Below are positions 25,439-34,818 of a DNA stretch of 64,000 nt, piece by piece. The notes beneath the pieces were generated by a model, which worked only from the letters and a program-made list of their open reading frames with translations, ran no database searches and was not told where the DNA came from. A program made the position numbers and the translations under genes. Numbering within the stretch: the first letter of the stretch is position 1; every line of letters starts with the position of its first letter. Source of the stretch: Polytrichum commune (Eukaryota > Streptophyta > Polytrichopsida > Polytrichales > Polytrichaceae); assembly GCA_950295325.1 (NCBI GenBank), contig OX485805.1, positions 7,564,501 through 7,628,500 on the forward strand, given 5' to 3'.

Positions 25439-26392
25439 GCTTCTTCTTTTTGGCACAAATTGAAATCAAATTCAATTGCAAAAGAAAAGTAGATGCCACC
25501 TCGGGGGATCCAACGCAAAACCGAGGGGACTCAAGAAATAATGCCCATTTGGGGTATGACCTTCCAAGTAACCAACAAATTGCTACGAGTAACAATAAGA
25601 CCTTTGACACACCATATCCGGCGCAAACTAGCCATTTTGGCATCATATGCTCTACGTTTTTATACATACCAACCCATTCCTATGAGGTAGGTTCAACACC
25701 ATGTTGACTATGCATCCTCTCACAAAACAAGCCATGATGTTCCACTAGTTTGATCCAAAAAGCATAGTAAACCTCAACAAGGGAGAATTCAAGTTGTGCA
25801 TCCTCCCATCTTAAACAGTCATTCCTACCATGACCAACTATCTCGGAAAAATCTCAAACCTTTCTTGTAAAGGGTGAATGTCCTAGCCATGGTGATCCCA
25901 AAATACAGGCCTTGGTACTCCATTTGCCACCAAAGGTTAAATTGTAAAATATTTTCCGGACATGAAGGAGAGAGAAAGGTGGCCTTGCGCACCATCGCCT
26001 TCCACAATTGAGCAATATGGCGCCATACTTTCATTCACCTTTAACAGAGAAGTTGGAATAGAATAACTAAAGAGAGGAAGGACCCCAAGAGCCATGGTAA
26101 GACGGTTGCAGTTGCACGATGGAGTACTTGAAAAGAATTTGTAAATCCAATTGTGCTGGTAGAAGAGCTTGAATAATCCATTTGCTTATGAGCGCTCTCA
26201 TAACATCTTCCGGGGAAGCAAGGCTTAGACCTCCAACTTTCTTAAGCAACACGTAGTCATCCCAACTAACATGAGATCTTGTCGTGTTTTCCGAGCCTAA
26301 CCAAAGGAAGTTGCAAAGCAAAGCTTTAATCTTTCCCAAGACTTTTCTCCATCCCACCCAAACTGAAATGAAATACCAAAGGGAGGACATCA
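25439..26392 (-). mobile_element. 5'-truncated LINE insertion (reverse transcriptase tail)
   Basis: On the minus strand 26396-26067 encodes KALLCNFLWLGSE, VSWDDYVLLKKVGGLSL and a KW residue pair. The next frame, 26034-25825, encodes VWRHIAQLWK, then NLWW and LYKKGLRFFRDSW. Together these match the zf-RVT region at the end of plant LINE (L1-type) ORF2: FLW, SW, GGLG, then WR. The 3' end (WALFLESPRFCVGSPE, then a short A-rich tail at 25439-25460) matches the LINE stub at 53678-53794. A stop or frame change near 26050 breaks the ORF. Perfect 15 bp target duplications flank the 954 bp insertion. Confidence 0.85.
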
Positions 26393-26407
26393 ACATGTGA
26401 CCTAATT
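26393..26407. repeat. LINE target duplication, right copy
   Basis: Exact repeat of 25424-25438. Confidence 0.9.
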
Positions 26408-26635
26408 ACATACCACTCAAATTTAAGTGTTCAACTTATTGTTTTGTTGTATGTAGATGCATTTACCTTATAGACCCCCCAAGTCATATAGTGAAAGTGG
26501 AGAAACTTTCAGCCAACTTGACCACTAATCTTACTTCTTTACGATCAATTGTTAATTAATTGAAATGCTTGAATAGCTCCTTGTGATTTTACTATCAAAA
26601 AATAATAAATAATTTAAATACACAATGTAGTAGGT

Positions 26636-26700
26636 GCATAACATTATTAAGCAGCTAGAGGATAGTCTCTTTTCAAAGAAAGCAGTTGTGATTAAAAAAA
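26636..26700 (+). repeat. short dispersed repeat R6
   Basis: CATAACATTATTAAGCAGCT is followed by GATAGTCTCTTTTCAAAG. The family also occurs at 6428-6482 (minus) and 51992-52060 (plus), and a fragment, GGCATAACATTACTAAG, is at about 26806-26822. Confidence 0.6.
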
Positions 26701-26871
26701 AACATTGATAATGTATAGTTGCTTGTTGAAGACTCTACAATACACGGCAAGAAGTGAATTTCTATACAACGAAGCAATAATTAAGAGTAGTTTGGTTACT
26801 ACTAAAGGCATAACATTACTAAGAGACCCCTTGGGGCTCCCTTTCTAAACAGGGGAGGGCCATGTATCTGA

Positions 26872-27323
26872 GGGCCACTTCACACACGAGACTGAGAGCC
26901 CGTGACCATGACACTTCAAGCACTCTCATTGGTGGAAAAGGCGGAGCTGGTCTTCACACTACGCTTGAGGGACCAACGGAGTATGTGAATGCAAGATAGA
27001 AGTAAAGTCTACACGGATCATGTTTCATGGTCACTTGAACTGTTTTCAAAATCCACCTCTTGGAGGTAGGCCTAACACAAAACCGGGAGACCACGGCACT
27101 CCAAACGCTCACAACCGTTAATTTATTCTATTTTATCATGTGTGAGGGCCCACTTGAATAGCATTTGGTTGAGGGCCCAGTCACATATGGCTTCACACTA
27201 CACTCGAGGGCCCGTGACTACACTACATGATTTTGGAGGTGTATTGGGACGGCCTTTGGACACGTTCTTTTGGGCTCTCACAATTACATGGTCATGGCTC
27301 TTGGCTCATGTGTGAAGTGGCTC
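26872..27323 (+). mobile_element. Tourist-like MITE (family 2), copy I
   Basis: The termini GGGCCACTTCACACACGAG and the inverted CTCATGTGTGAAGTGGC are flanked by the 3 bp direct repeat TGA (26869-26871 and 27324-27326). The interior matches 40961-41460 (inverted) and 50574-51074 (same strand), for example TTGGAGGTAGGCCTAACAC. A 3 bp duplication and GGGCC-type ends fit the PIF/Harbinger (Tourist) superfamily. This copy is about 48 bp shorter than the other two. Confidence 0.8.
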
Positions 27324-27326
27324 TGA

Positions 27327-27526
27327 GCTTTCTTTTTGTGGCTGGCATTCATGCAACTCATTACTTGTACTATGTGTTGACTGGCCTCGGCTAATAGCCG
27401 CAGTGTTGTCAGTGAGACAAGTAAATTACCCAAAGTTTAATTTAATGCGGGTGTTGGGCCCAAGTGCCGGTTCACTTTTGTGAAGTGAATAGTACTCCTA
27501 TTGAGGAGCGTTCACTTTGCAAGGGT
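27327..27526. other. gene-free spacer between MITE and MULE
   Basis: About 200 bp with no recognised feature. Confidence 0.5.
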
Positions 27527-27535
27527 AGCCTAACA
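27527..27535. repeat. MULE target duplication, left copy
   Basis: AGCCTAACA is repeated exactly at 39207-39215. Nine base pairs is the characteristic Mutator duplication length. Confidence 0.95.
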
Positions 27536-28056
27536 CCCTAACATTACCGGACCCAATAGTCTTTATTGAGTTTAGGAAATCGAGGCCCTGCAGTCGGGTG
27601 GCAAAAGGGGCCACAGTACCAGCAGCCACTGACGACGAAAGCCTCCTTGCACGGGAAGGGTCCCCTTTCTCTCCCGGCCTGCGCCCGCCAGCACCGCCAC
27701 CGTGGCTGCCACGCGGCCTGCCCTGCTGGCCACACTTTGAACGGAACGGGGCCGTCCCACCTCCCGAGGTTACGGTCTACCCTAGCAGCTACCAGGACCG
27801 CATGACCCCATGGCGGCATCATGCCATTGGGGCGGATGGATCATCATGAGATCCATCATCCACATCCATGACCCACATCCATCGATGGGTGGGATGCCGG
27901 CCGTCCTCGGGGAGTGCGCGGCCCATACTCTTTCAAAAACTCCATTCTGCCACTCCCCTTGTTTCTTTGTAACCTGCTCCTCCTTCCACAGACTGCCCGG
28001 ATTTCTGCCGCGATGGAGCCTGTTGCGATTCGAGTGGGGCCTGATGCGACTGATGC
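27536..28056 (+). repeat. MULE terminal inverted repeat, left
   Basis: It begins CCCTAACATTACCGG and ends inside the 21 bp repeat region (ACTGATGC). It matches the reverse complement of 38686-39206 over all 521 bp without gaps, with about six substitutions. It is GC-rich compared with the surrounding DNA. The proposed transposase start codon at 28013 lies inside it, so, as in other MULEs, the promoter is probably in the TIR. Confidence 0.95.
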
Positions 28057-28150
28057 GATTCAAGTGGAGGTTGATGCGATTCATGAGGAGCCTGATGCGA
28101 TTCAAGTGGAGGCTGATGCGATTCAAGTGCAGCCTTATGCGATCCAAGCG
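28013..28150 (+). repeat. 21 bp minisatellite straddling the TIR boundary
   Basis: Units of about 21 bp (consensus GATGCGATTCAAGTGGA plus four bases) repeat about six times. If translated from the ATG at 28013 they give the heptad DAIQVEx, for example DAIQVEADAIQVQP. The TIR homology stops within this array at 28056. The array is probably the first coding exon of the transposase or a subterminal binding array. Confidence 0.7.
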
Positions 28151-28159
28151 CCACTCCAA

Positions 28160-28714
28160 GTGGGAACAATCACCCTTGCTGACTGCATTTTCCCATCATC
28201 TCTTGAGATCTACACTCGACTAGGTTTTTTGTTTGATAGAGACCTGCTTTAACTACGCAGTCCACATTTATGTTGTATTTGACTGTCACTCATGAAGTGA
28301 AGTGAAGCGACTATGACAATGATGTGCTGATGCTCTACATGCAAGATCCTCTCATAATGATTGCCGTGCTATGAATGTACTTCCTTCCTCGTTGTTGTAG
28401 TCAGTGCACTCATGTTACACATCACATAATTGCAATCCCCAACTTTCATTTGTGCATTAGGTTGATTGAAATGCTGACCACGAGCATGATGACGCGGATG
28501 TCCTTGTAACTTCCTGTGATTTGTGCGCGGTAGTGCGCGGTACTGCAAACCCCAAACCCCTAAGCCGCGAAACACAACCGCCGATCTGGGGGTTCATTCA
28601 CCATAGTGCCGGGAAGGGGTTGGGTTTGCGAGGCATTTCCACTTGTTTTCTGGATGTTGTACTTGCAGTTGTAGGGCCTAAAGGGGAACCTTTGTAACTG
28701 GTGCCGTTGTGCAG
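28160..28714 (+). other. MULE subterminal region / proposed intron 1
   Basis: Non-coding. It contains a 27 bp block (28406-28432) repeated in inverted orientation at 38383-38409, with an exact CATGTTACA at 28411-28419. Partial motifs TGTAAC occur near 28505 and 28692. The acceptor is TTGTGCAG at 28707-28714. Confidence 0.55.
28406..28432 (+). repeat. subterminal inverted repeat, left arm
   Basis: GCACTCATGTTACACATC plus CACATAATTG pairs with 38383-38409 at 26 of 27 positions. It lies 350 bp inside the left TIR and includes one copy of the CATGTTACA motif. Weak similarity extends on either side. Confidence 0.8.
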
Positions 28715-31508
28715 TCCCATATTGAAGGGCACAACAAACTTGACGTTCTCGTGCATGGAGAGCCTGCCTCGGAACCAACACTTCGCCCACCGCAACACAT
28801 AGAGCCTTCGTACGAGTCTGTGTACCAGGAGGTACAGAAGGCAGAGTTACACCGGATCTGCACTTTAGTCCAAACTCCCAACATAGGCACTTTCACGCAT
28901 ACAGATCTTACGTGGGCATGCCATGTGCGGGTGAAAGGGAGGAGGGCCTCTCCCAGAACGCTTGCTCCAGTGTCGGTTGCGTACATACCTTGGGCAAGAG
29001 TGGAGGATTTTTTAAAAGGTGAGGAGGCACGCAGTGATGCTCCCTCCAAATTTGTCTGCCAGGGTACTCCGACAAACGAAAAGGGGAAACTGATGTTCCC
29101 TCAGTGGAACAGCTACTCTGCCATCTTCAGGTACGTTTGTAACATGCACCCAAACTTCGATTGTGCATGTTCCAATGTTACACTGTTTTGCCACCTTTCT
29201 TCCCTGCTATATATGACTCTCACCGTAACCACCTACTGTGGTCCCCATCCCACAGGTATCATTGTCAATATGGACCAAATGACAATGCATCGTACATACC
29301 AGTGGTTACAAATGACATGTACCAGAAGAAAAGAAAGCTTGACGCGAAGGGCAAATACGTTCCAAATGGAAAGGGGCACACAGGTCCACGGACATCCGCA
29401 AGGATGCGAGGATCGGGGCAGCGAAGGGGATGCCAGTGTGGATTGTCGTCAAGCGATTGTACCTACAGCCTGTAGTGGCATAAATAACATACCATCAGAT
29501 GAACCATGTGAACCTGAAGGGGTTTTTCTGCCATGGTGCCACAAAGACTGGGCATAAGAGCAGATTCTCAAGCCATCTGTCGCCACATGTTCGTGAATTC
29601 ATCATGAGCCATTTGCGGCTAGGATTGTCTATCCCACAAATAATGGACAAACACATGAAACGTTTCATGGAGGTGTGCGAGAGAGGCGAAGAGCTCACCC
29701 GGGATCTCTTCATTTCTGAGCAAGACATCCGTAACATTGCTGGCCGCCTTGCGATTGAAACCTACAAACGCGACAACAATGATGCAAAATTTGTGCGCAT
29801 GTGGGTGCAGGAACATCCTTTTCTTGTGTTCTACTATAAAGAATCAGGTGTGCACGTTCATGGGGCTATCACACGGAAGAATATTCCCTTCACAATAGGG
29901 ATCCAAACATCTTGGCAACAAGATATGAGGCTGAAGCACGGGCACAAAAAAACCGTCTCCATTGACGCCACGTTTGCAACTAATGAGAATAAGGTTTGTG
30001 CCCATAACATTTCTCACAACAGCATGTTACAGACCACTTCTCCCAAATGTTTGGCCACAAACATAATTCTTTGTTGTATGTATTCTTGCAGTTTCCATTG
30101 TACACCTTGATGGTCTTTGATGACTGGCTGAATGGAGTGCCGGTGGCGTACATTACCACTTCTAGTTCCAAGCAACCCGATCTTAAACCTTGGATGAAGG
30201 CGCTTGCAAGAAAATTGTGCTCGGTGCAGGGAGATTGGATGCCGAATGCCTTCATAACAGATTGTGCGCAGGCTGAGATTGGGGGCTTGCAGAGTGTATG
30301 GCCCAGCGTGAAAGTATTCCTCTGCTTGTGGCATGTCCGAAGTGCATGGCTGAAACAAGCGGTAGCAAAAATAAAAGATCATGCCATTAGGGCTGCTGTG
30401 TTAAAGGGGTTGGGGCGTATTATGTATGACACTAAGTGTCCACAAAGAGATGAAATGGGGCCTTGGGCTATCCGGCAGTTGAATGCTCTTATGGAGTGCT
30501 TCCCTGTTGTGAGCAATTTTTGGGCTTACTTCAACAAACAATGGGCAGACAAAACGCATATGTGGGTTGTGGGGCATCGTAACCTGCCATATGCGGGCCA
30601 GGATACAAATGCAGCTATTGAAAGCTACCATTCAAACCTTAAGGCTACCTTGCGTGCATCAAAAGGTAGAGCGCATGGACAGCGCTTGGACTGGGTGATA
30701 TACGAGTTGACAGGGGAGATTCTCTCCCACTACTGGTACCAAGCAATGAAAAAACAACACGGCTTTGTCCCCAACTTAAAACATGAGCAATTTGTTATAA
30801 ATGCAGTGCTGAAAGCGAGAGAAATTCCTGATAGTTGTGTCACTCTCTCCATTGCAGATGACGGTCCAGCTTTGGTAACGTCAAAGAACAACCCGTCTAA
30901 ACTATATTATGTGTACAGCCCAGACTGCGAGTGGGGTTGTTGCGATTGCGTCTGGGCACTAAAGGGGAACATATCTAAACATCAAATAAAGGTGCTCATG
31001 ATACTCCATCCTAGCCTTGCAGAAGGAACAATTACACGTTACTGTGGATCCCTTGCAGGCACAACTGAGGGAGGTCGTGGTAACATGCTCGATCCCGTTG
31101 TTCATTTTCCAGAGGATTGTGCTGACACCGGGCCACTGTGCCTTACCCCTACGCTATGCCGTCCTAGAGGTAGCCAAATTGTCACACAATCTGGGGAGGA
31201 CATGGAAAACCAAGCGCGTAACCTCGCAGAGGAGTTCATGGACGTTGCCATTGGTGATAGATTTTTGTTGCAACATCTTGTGGCCGACCTGCACGTCGTT
31301 CGTGGGAAACAACAAACGTTGTTGGCTCAAATTAAGCATGGATTGGTGGAGCCATCCCAAGCAGATGTGCACTTTCGGCCCAACGAAGACGGCAACAACA
31401 TGTCCCTGAAACGTAGAAGAGACTTCCTGGACCGCAGATAGGTCACGTCATTCAAACGTCCTGTAACGTGCGACTGCTGCATGGGCGTCCCCATGTTACA
31501 ACCCTTCC

Positions 31509-31541
31509 CACGTGCAGGTGGACGTGGCTGCGCATATAAAG
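31509..31541 (+). promoter_or_regulatory. G-box and TATA box of the small MULE ORF
   Basis: CACGTG at 31509-31514 is a plant G-box. CATATAAAG at 31533-31541 is a plausible TATA box. They lie just downstream of the transposase stop and about 130-160 bp before the ATG at 31672. Further ACGT cores (CACGTCA, AACGTG) sit at 31443-31470. Confidence 0.5.
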
Positions 31542-31671
31542 TCCGGACCCTTGACACACTTCCACATTTTCAGCCTTTCTTCCGCCGGTCCTGTGTAGTG
31601 GTCGGCAACTGAGTGCTCCAGCGGCTCCCGTGTTCTACCCAAGGTGCCTTTGTGCATTTCCTCCCCTTGTC

Positions 31672-31881
31672 ATGGCACCTACTCACGTCACACGAGTCAG
31701 CACAGCGGTTTGGAAGTGGTTTTGCAGGTGTCCGGAGGTCATTGGACCCATTTATGACACTTCCTCCGATGAAGACTTCTTCACCCCGCCAACATCTCCT
31801 CCGCCCTCTTCCGAAGACCAAAGTGCGGAAGTAACGACGGGATCCCCCACAACGTTCTGCTCCCCAACACATGGCGCGTAG
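31672..31881 (+). CDS. small acidic/proline-rich ORF within the MULE, unknown function
   Basis: A 69-codon ORF starts at an ATG in good context (TCATGGC). The protein begins MAPTHVTRVSTAVWKW. Its second half is rich in S, D, E, P and T (YDTSSDEDFFTPPTSPPP). No domain is recognised. The reasons to take it seriously are the upstream TATA box and G-box, a GC-rich codon bias like the transposase, and its place between two convergent genes where no other promoter is needed. It could instead be a 3' exon of a longer transcript or a chance ORF. Confidence 0.35.
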   Translation: MAPTHVTRVSTAVWKWFCRCPEVIGPIYDTSSDEDFFTPPTSPPPSSEDQSAEVTTGSPTTFCSPTHGA

Positions 31882-32611
31882 ACGCTGCTCTCACCATCGC
31901 AGACAGGACGCCTCCGCCGGCGTCATGCTCAAGCTGTTCGCCAGCTCACAGCCCCGCCCCCGAATGTCGCACCCAACCCACAAGGTCCACTGAAGGCATA
32001 CCAACGTCCTCTGAAGGTATATAGGCCTAGTTGGGCGCCATAGTGCAACGCGCTAGGTAGTTGTCGTGAACATTGTGATACTTTGTGAAAAGGGATTTCC
32101 GCCTTTGTATTATCTGGCATTTTTGGGGCATTTCTACAGTGTGGGGTCCTTGTAACATGTTCAACATGATACGCAGTAACACATGTACAATTTGGCCAGT
32201 CATGTTACATGTATTCCTAGCAATGTTACAACAACATTCTTTCGCATTGTCATTGCAGAATCGAAGTAGCCTATAGACACATTGCAATGAACCCACATGT
32301 GGATTGATGTTGGTAAGCCCATCATATCAGTCTTGCATTACATTACCTACAACAAACCCTAAGTCCTTCACAGAAATTTATAGCAGTCACTCAAAAGCAG
32401 AATAATTGACCGTATGTAACTATGTGAATCAAAAGCAGCCAATGTTATAGATGTTACACATTGTACACATGATCCTTGGGTGCGAATGGCTTGGGAAGGC
32501 TTAGGTAGTCACTAATACTAACCCTGGTTTTCTATTCTATCCCCACCCTAACACTGTTGAAGATTAAATCCTCGTCGTCAACTATTCATGTCTTGTTGTT
32601 GTAACATGACC
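31882..32611. other. intergenic region between convergent MULE genes, motif cluster
   Basis: Non-coding. It holds the densest cluster of the 9-mer TGTAACATG or CATGTTACA: exact copies at 32151-32159, 32201-32209 and 32600-32608 (one more at 31492-31500), and one-mismatch copies at 32222-32230 and 32450-32458. The 3' ends of both flanking genes should lie here. No clear AATAAA was assigned. Confidence 0.7.
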
Positions 32612-33746
32612 CTAATTTGACACGTTCGTGGTTGTGGTCGGTGGGTCTGTCTCCCTTTCTGATTGCTGTTGTGTGGCGTGTACGACGGCCTCGTGTGCAA
32701 TTTGCGAAACCTCAACAAACGCGCTCTCCTCCGGGTCTTTCGGCGCCACGGCCATAGCTGTAGGTGCTGCAGGTGTGCCCTTAGGAGACACTGAGACTTG
32801 CCAGTCAAAATCCAATTGACTCGGCAACTCTTCTAGGGTCTTGTCTTGAGTCATTGGTATGTGGAATGTTGGCCCGACTGTCGTGGCCAAATTGCCAACG
32901 CTTTCAGGAACTGGCTGGTGCACGTCAACGCGATCCTCGCATTCGCCCCCGTTCTGTCCTGGTGGCTGCACCTCTGAGTGCTCGCACCTCTCTCTGGCAA
33001 TATTGTCTGCCATGTTGCGGATCTCGTACATGGACTCGCTACGCTCCACTGGAGGAACCATCATATCTGGAAAACATGTCACACATTAGTATGCTTCGTC
33101 GTAACAACATTGGAAGGGATGTCCAAAGACAAAAATCATGTAACATATGCAAGCGCCAAAATTTACCTGGGTTTGCAAATATGTAACCAATATCCAGGTC
33201 CTCTTGATACTGAAGCCAATGATCGTAACGTGCGAGGGGTGTCGAGGAGCCAGGGGGCCGATCCTTTATCACCCAAGCCTCCAACCACGTTCGCCGCTCG
33301 TGAAATGCCATGTCGCGGACAGCCCTGAAACGAGTTGAGTTACACCACAAGTGCAACTCTGCCCACCATTCAGGTGTGCCATTTAGTAAGTCTTCAAAAG
33401 CATCATTCACTTCATCAAGCCACTGGTCGTGTGAATCCACGGGCCTGGCGCCTGCGAACACGAGGAATCCTTCTTCTTTGAGGTAGGCGGTTGCCAGGTG
33501 CCACGCACTCAAACCATCTCCAACCACTTCTTCCGCGAGCTTCGACCATTCCGCCACATTGGCAGGAGTACATCCAGTGTCAGGGTGTGATACTAACGGG
33601 GGCGATACCCTATGAAATTTAAGGAAACAACGTTGTCGGGTAGAGAGGGTTCCGCCTTGGGAAAGCGCTGGGCTTCTGGCTGCAACTAGATTTTATCAGA
33701 CCCGTCGAATCTTCTGATCTTCAATCGAATCTTCCGGTCTTCTAGT

Positions 33747-33800
33747 CTTCAATTTCTTCAATTTCTTCAATTTCTTCAATTTCTTCAATTTCTTCAATTT
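33747..33800. repeat. 9 bp satellite, six units
   Basis: CTTCAATTT is repeated six times perfectly. It is a simple repeat, not a CRISPR-type array. Confidence 0.95.
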
Positions 33801-34003
33801 CTTCTAATCTTCAACCTCTTTCCCGTCGACCTATCCTGTTGTGGCTCTATATGGATAAAGGGTAAGGGTAGTGTGATAAGAAACCACGGCTTCGGACGGG
33901 TAAAACGGGACGTCAGAACACGAGCTGACGTCCGAAAGATTGGTTCCTAAACTTTCAAACCCACGGTGACCAGCAATCGCGCCTCACCAGTGGGAACAAC
34001 AGA

Positions 34004-34081
34004 AAACAACCTTGTGGGTGATTAATCCCACTTCGTTGTCACAAACAACCTTGTGGGTGATTAATCCCACTTCGTTGTCAC
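34004..34081. repeat. 39 bp direct duplication
   Basis: Two identical tandem 39 bp units, each containing CTTGTGGGTGATTAATCCCA, which itself includes the inverted pair TGGGTGATTAATCCCA. Confidence 0.9.
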
Positions 34082-34556
34082 ACAGGAAACAAATTACGAT
34101 GCAGAAATGAAATGCAACTAGCCTCCAAAACCGGCTTGGAATCACACACACAAGAAAAAGACAACGTGCCACAAGCAACCACACATTCGAGTCTTGAAGC
34201 CTTCAATTCTTTAATCTGTCCGTCTTCTATGGTCGGTCGAAGTCTCAGCTCTTCTTTTAAGAACCAACAGACTTCCCTCCACTCAAACAAGCACAAATCT
34301 TGATTGCTAACTTCCAAAACAACAAGTGAGATCTCTCATGAATCACAAATCCCTCGTATTTTATTTCATATTCTTCTCAAAAACAACTCACACCGTGAGC
34401 TTCGAATCCACTTCTCTCTCTCTCCACAACTTCTCTCCCTCAATAATCACATAACATCTTTCCTTCACCACCTCTCCCTATCCATGCGAGAGACAAAGTT
34501 CTCTCTTATCCTCATCACATGGCTTCTAATCACCCATTGGTCCAAAGTAACTCAAG

Positions 34557-34745
34557 ATAACTAAAAGACAAAAATAAACTATGAGTAAATAAAAAGGTAA
34601 TCTATTTCTATCATTTGGTAAAGGTAACTAAAAGTAACTATGAGTAAACATAAAGGTAAGCAACTTCTATCCACTTCTATCTTTAGGTAATGATAACTAA
34701 AATAAACTATGAGTAAATAAAAAAAGTAATCTACTTCTATTCTTT
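34557..34745. repeat. three ~63 bp tandem units
   Basis: Each unit holds AACTATGAGTAAA, then a GTAATC or GTAAGC word, then ACTTCTAT-like ends. The units are about 85-90% alike by eye. Confidence 0.75.
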
Positions 34746-34783
34746 ATTATTTTTCTCCAAGACCAAGATTCACAATGCAATAT

Positions 34784-34818
34784 TAAATACGTACACATCT
34801 ATATAGTGTACGTATTTA
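34784..34818. repeat. palindrome at the edge of the insert
   Basis: TAAATACGTACAC and GTGTACGTATTTA are perfect 13 bp inverted arms around a 9 base loop. The proposed splice donor of the second MULE gene (GTAAATACG on the minus strand) lies inside it. Confidence 0.85.

Larger units (their letters stand above)
25120..26430 (-). repeat. dispersed repeat R4, inverted copy split by a LINE
   Basis: Read on the minus strand the order is GAGTGGTATGTAATTAGG, GTGGATCTAAGAACTTG, ATCTTCACTTTGATAATG and AAGAAGTGGGTGTAGAGAG, matching 24206-24572. The LINE at 25439-26392 is inserted within the GGTCACATGT block and duplicated 15 bp of it. Together with 24206-24572 it forms a large inverted repeat around a ~550 bp spacer. 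Confidence 0.65.
28013..31441 (+). pseudogene. MULE transposase gene (DDE + SWIM), decayed
   Basis: Proposed exons are 28013-28159 (tentative), 28715-29130, 29256-29993 and 30092-31441. The last three have matching GT-AG borders. The MULE DDE triad is visible: SIDATF (exon 3 end), ITDCAQAEIG (about 30258) and NAAIESYHSNLK (about 30610). These are followed by a SWIM-type CDC-x8-SKH motif at about 30936-30982. The expected CxCx(n)CxH has its third cysteine replaced by serine (codon TCT at 30974). An N-terminal zinc-cluster region (YHCQYG to HVNLKGFFCHG) precedes the core. Exon 3 is broken by a one-base frameshift near 29350-29370 and by a TAA at 29481. The protein would cut and join the TIRs, but this copy cannot make it intact. 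The first exon and its donor at 28160 are the weakest part of the model. Confidence 0.88.

Noticed and set aside
27544-28252. Overlapping open frames on both strands in the MULE ends
   Set aside because: They repeat at the right end because they are TIR sequence. GC-rich TIRs stay open in several frames. Only the 28013 start was kept, tentatively.
28709-29557. Uninterrupted 282-codon frame read as one protein
   Set aside because: A strong donor at 29131 and acceptor at 29256 split it. After the intron the conserved sequence is in another frame.
31017-31409. 130-codon frame overlapping the end of the transposase
   Set aside because: The transposase frame here has the SWIM region and an amphipathic, protein-like tail; the other frame does not resemble anything.
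32578-33338. Plus-strand frames in the second MULE gene
   Set aside because: The minus-strand frames have consistent splice sites and phase; the plus-strand frames are shadows.
33747-33800. CRISPR-like array
   Set aside because: It is a contiguous 9 bp satellite without spacers, in a plant transposon.
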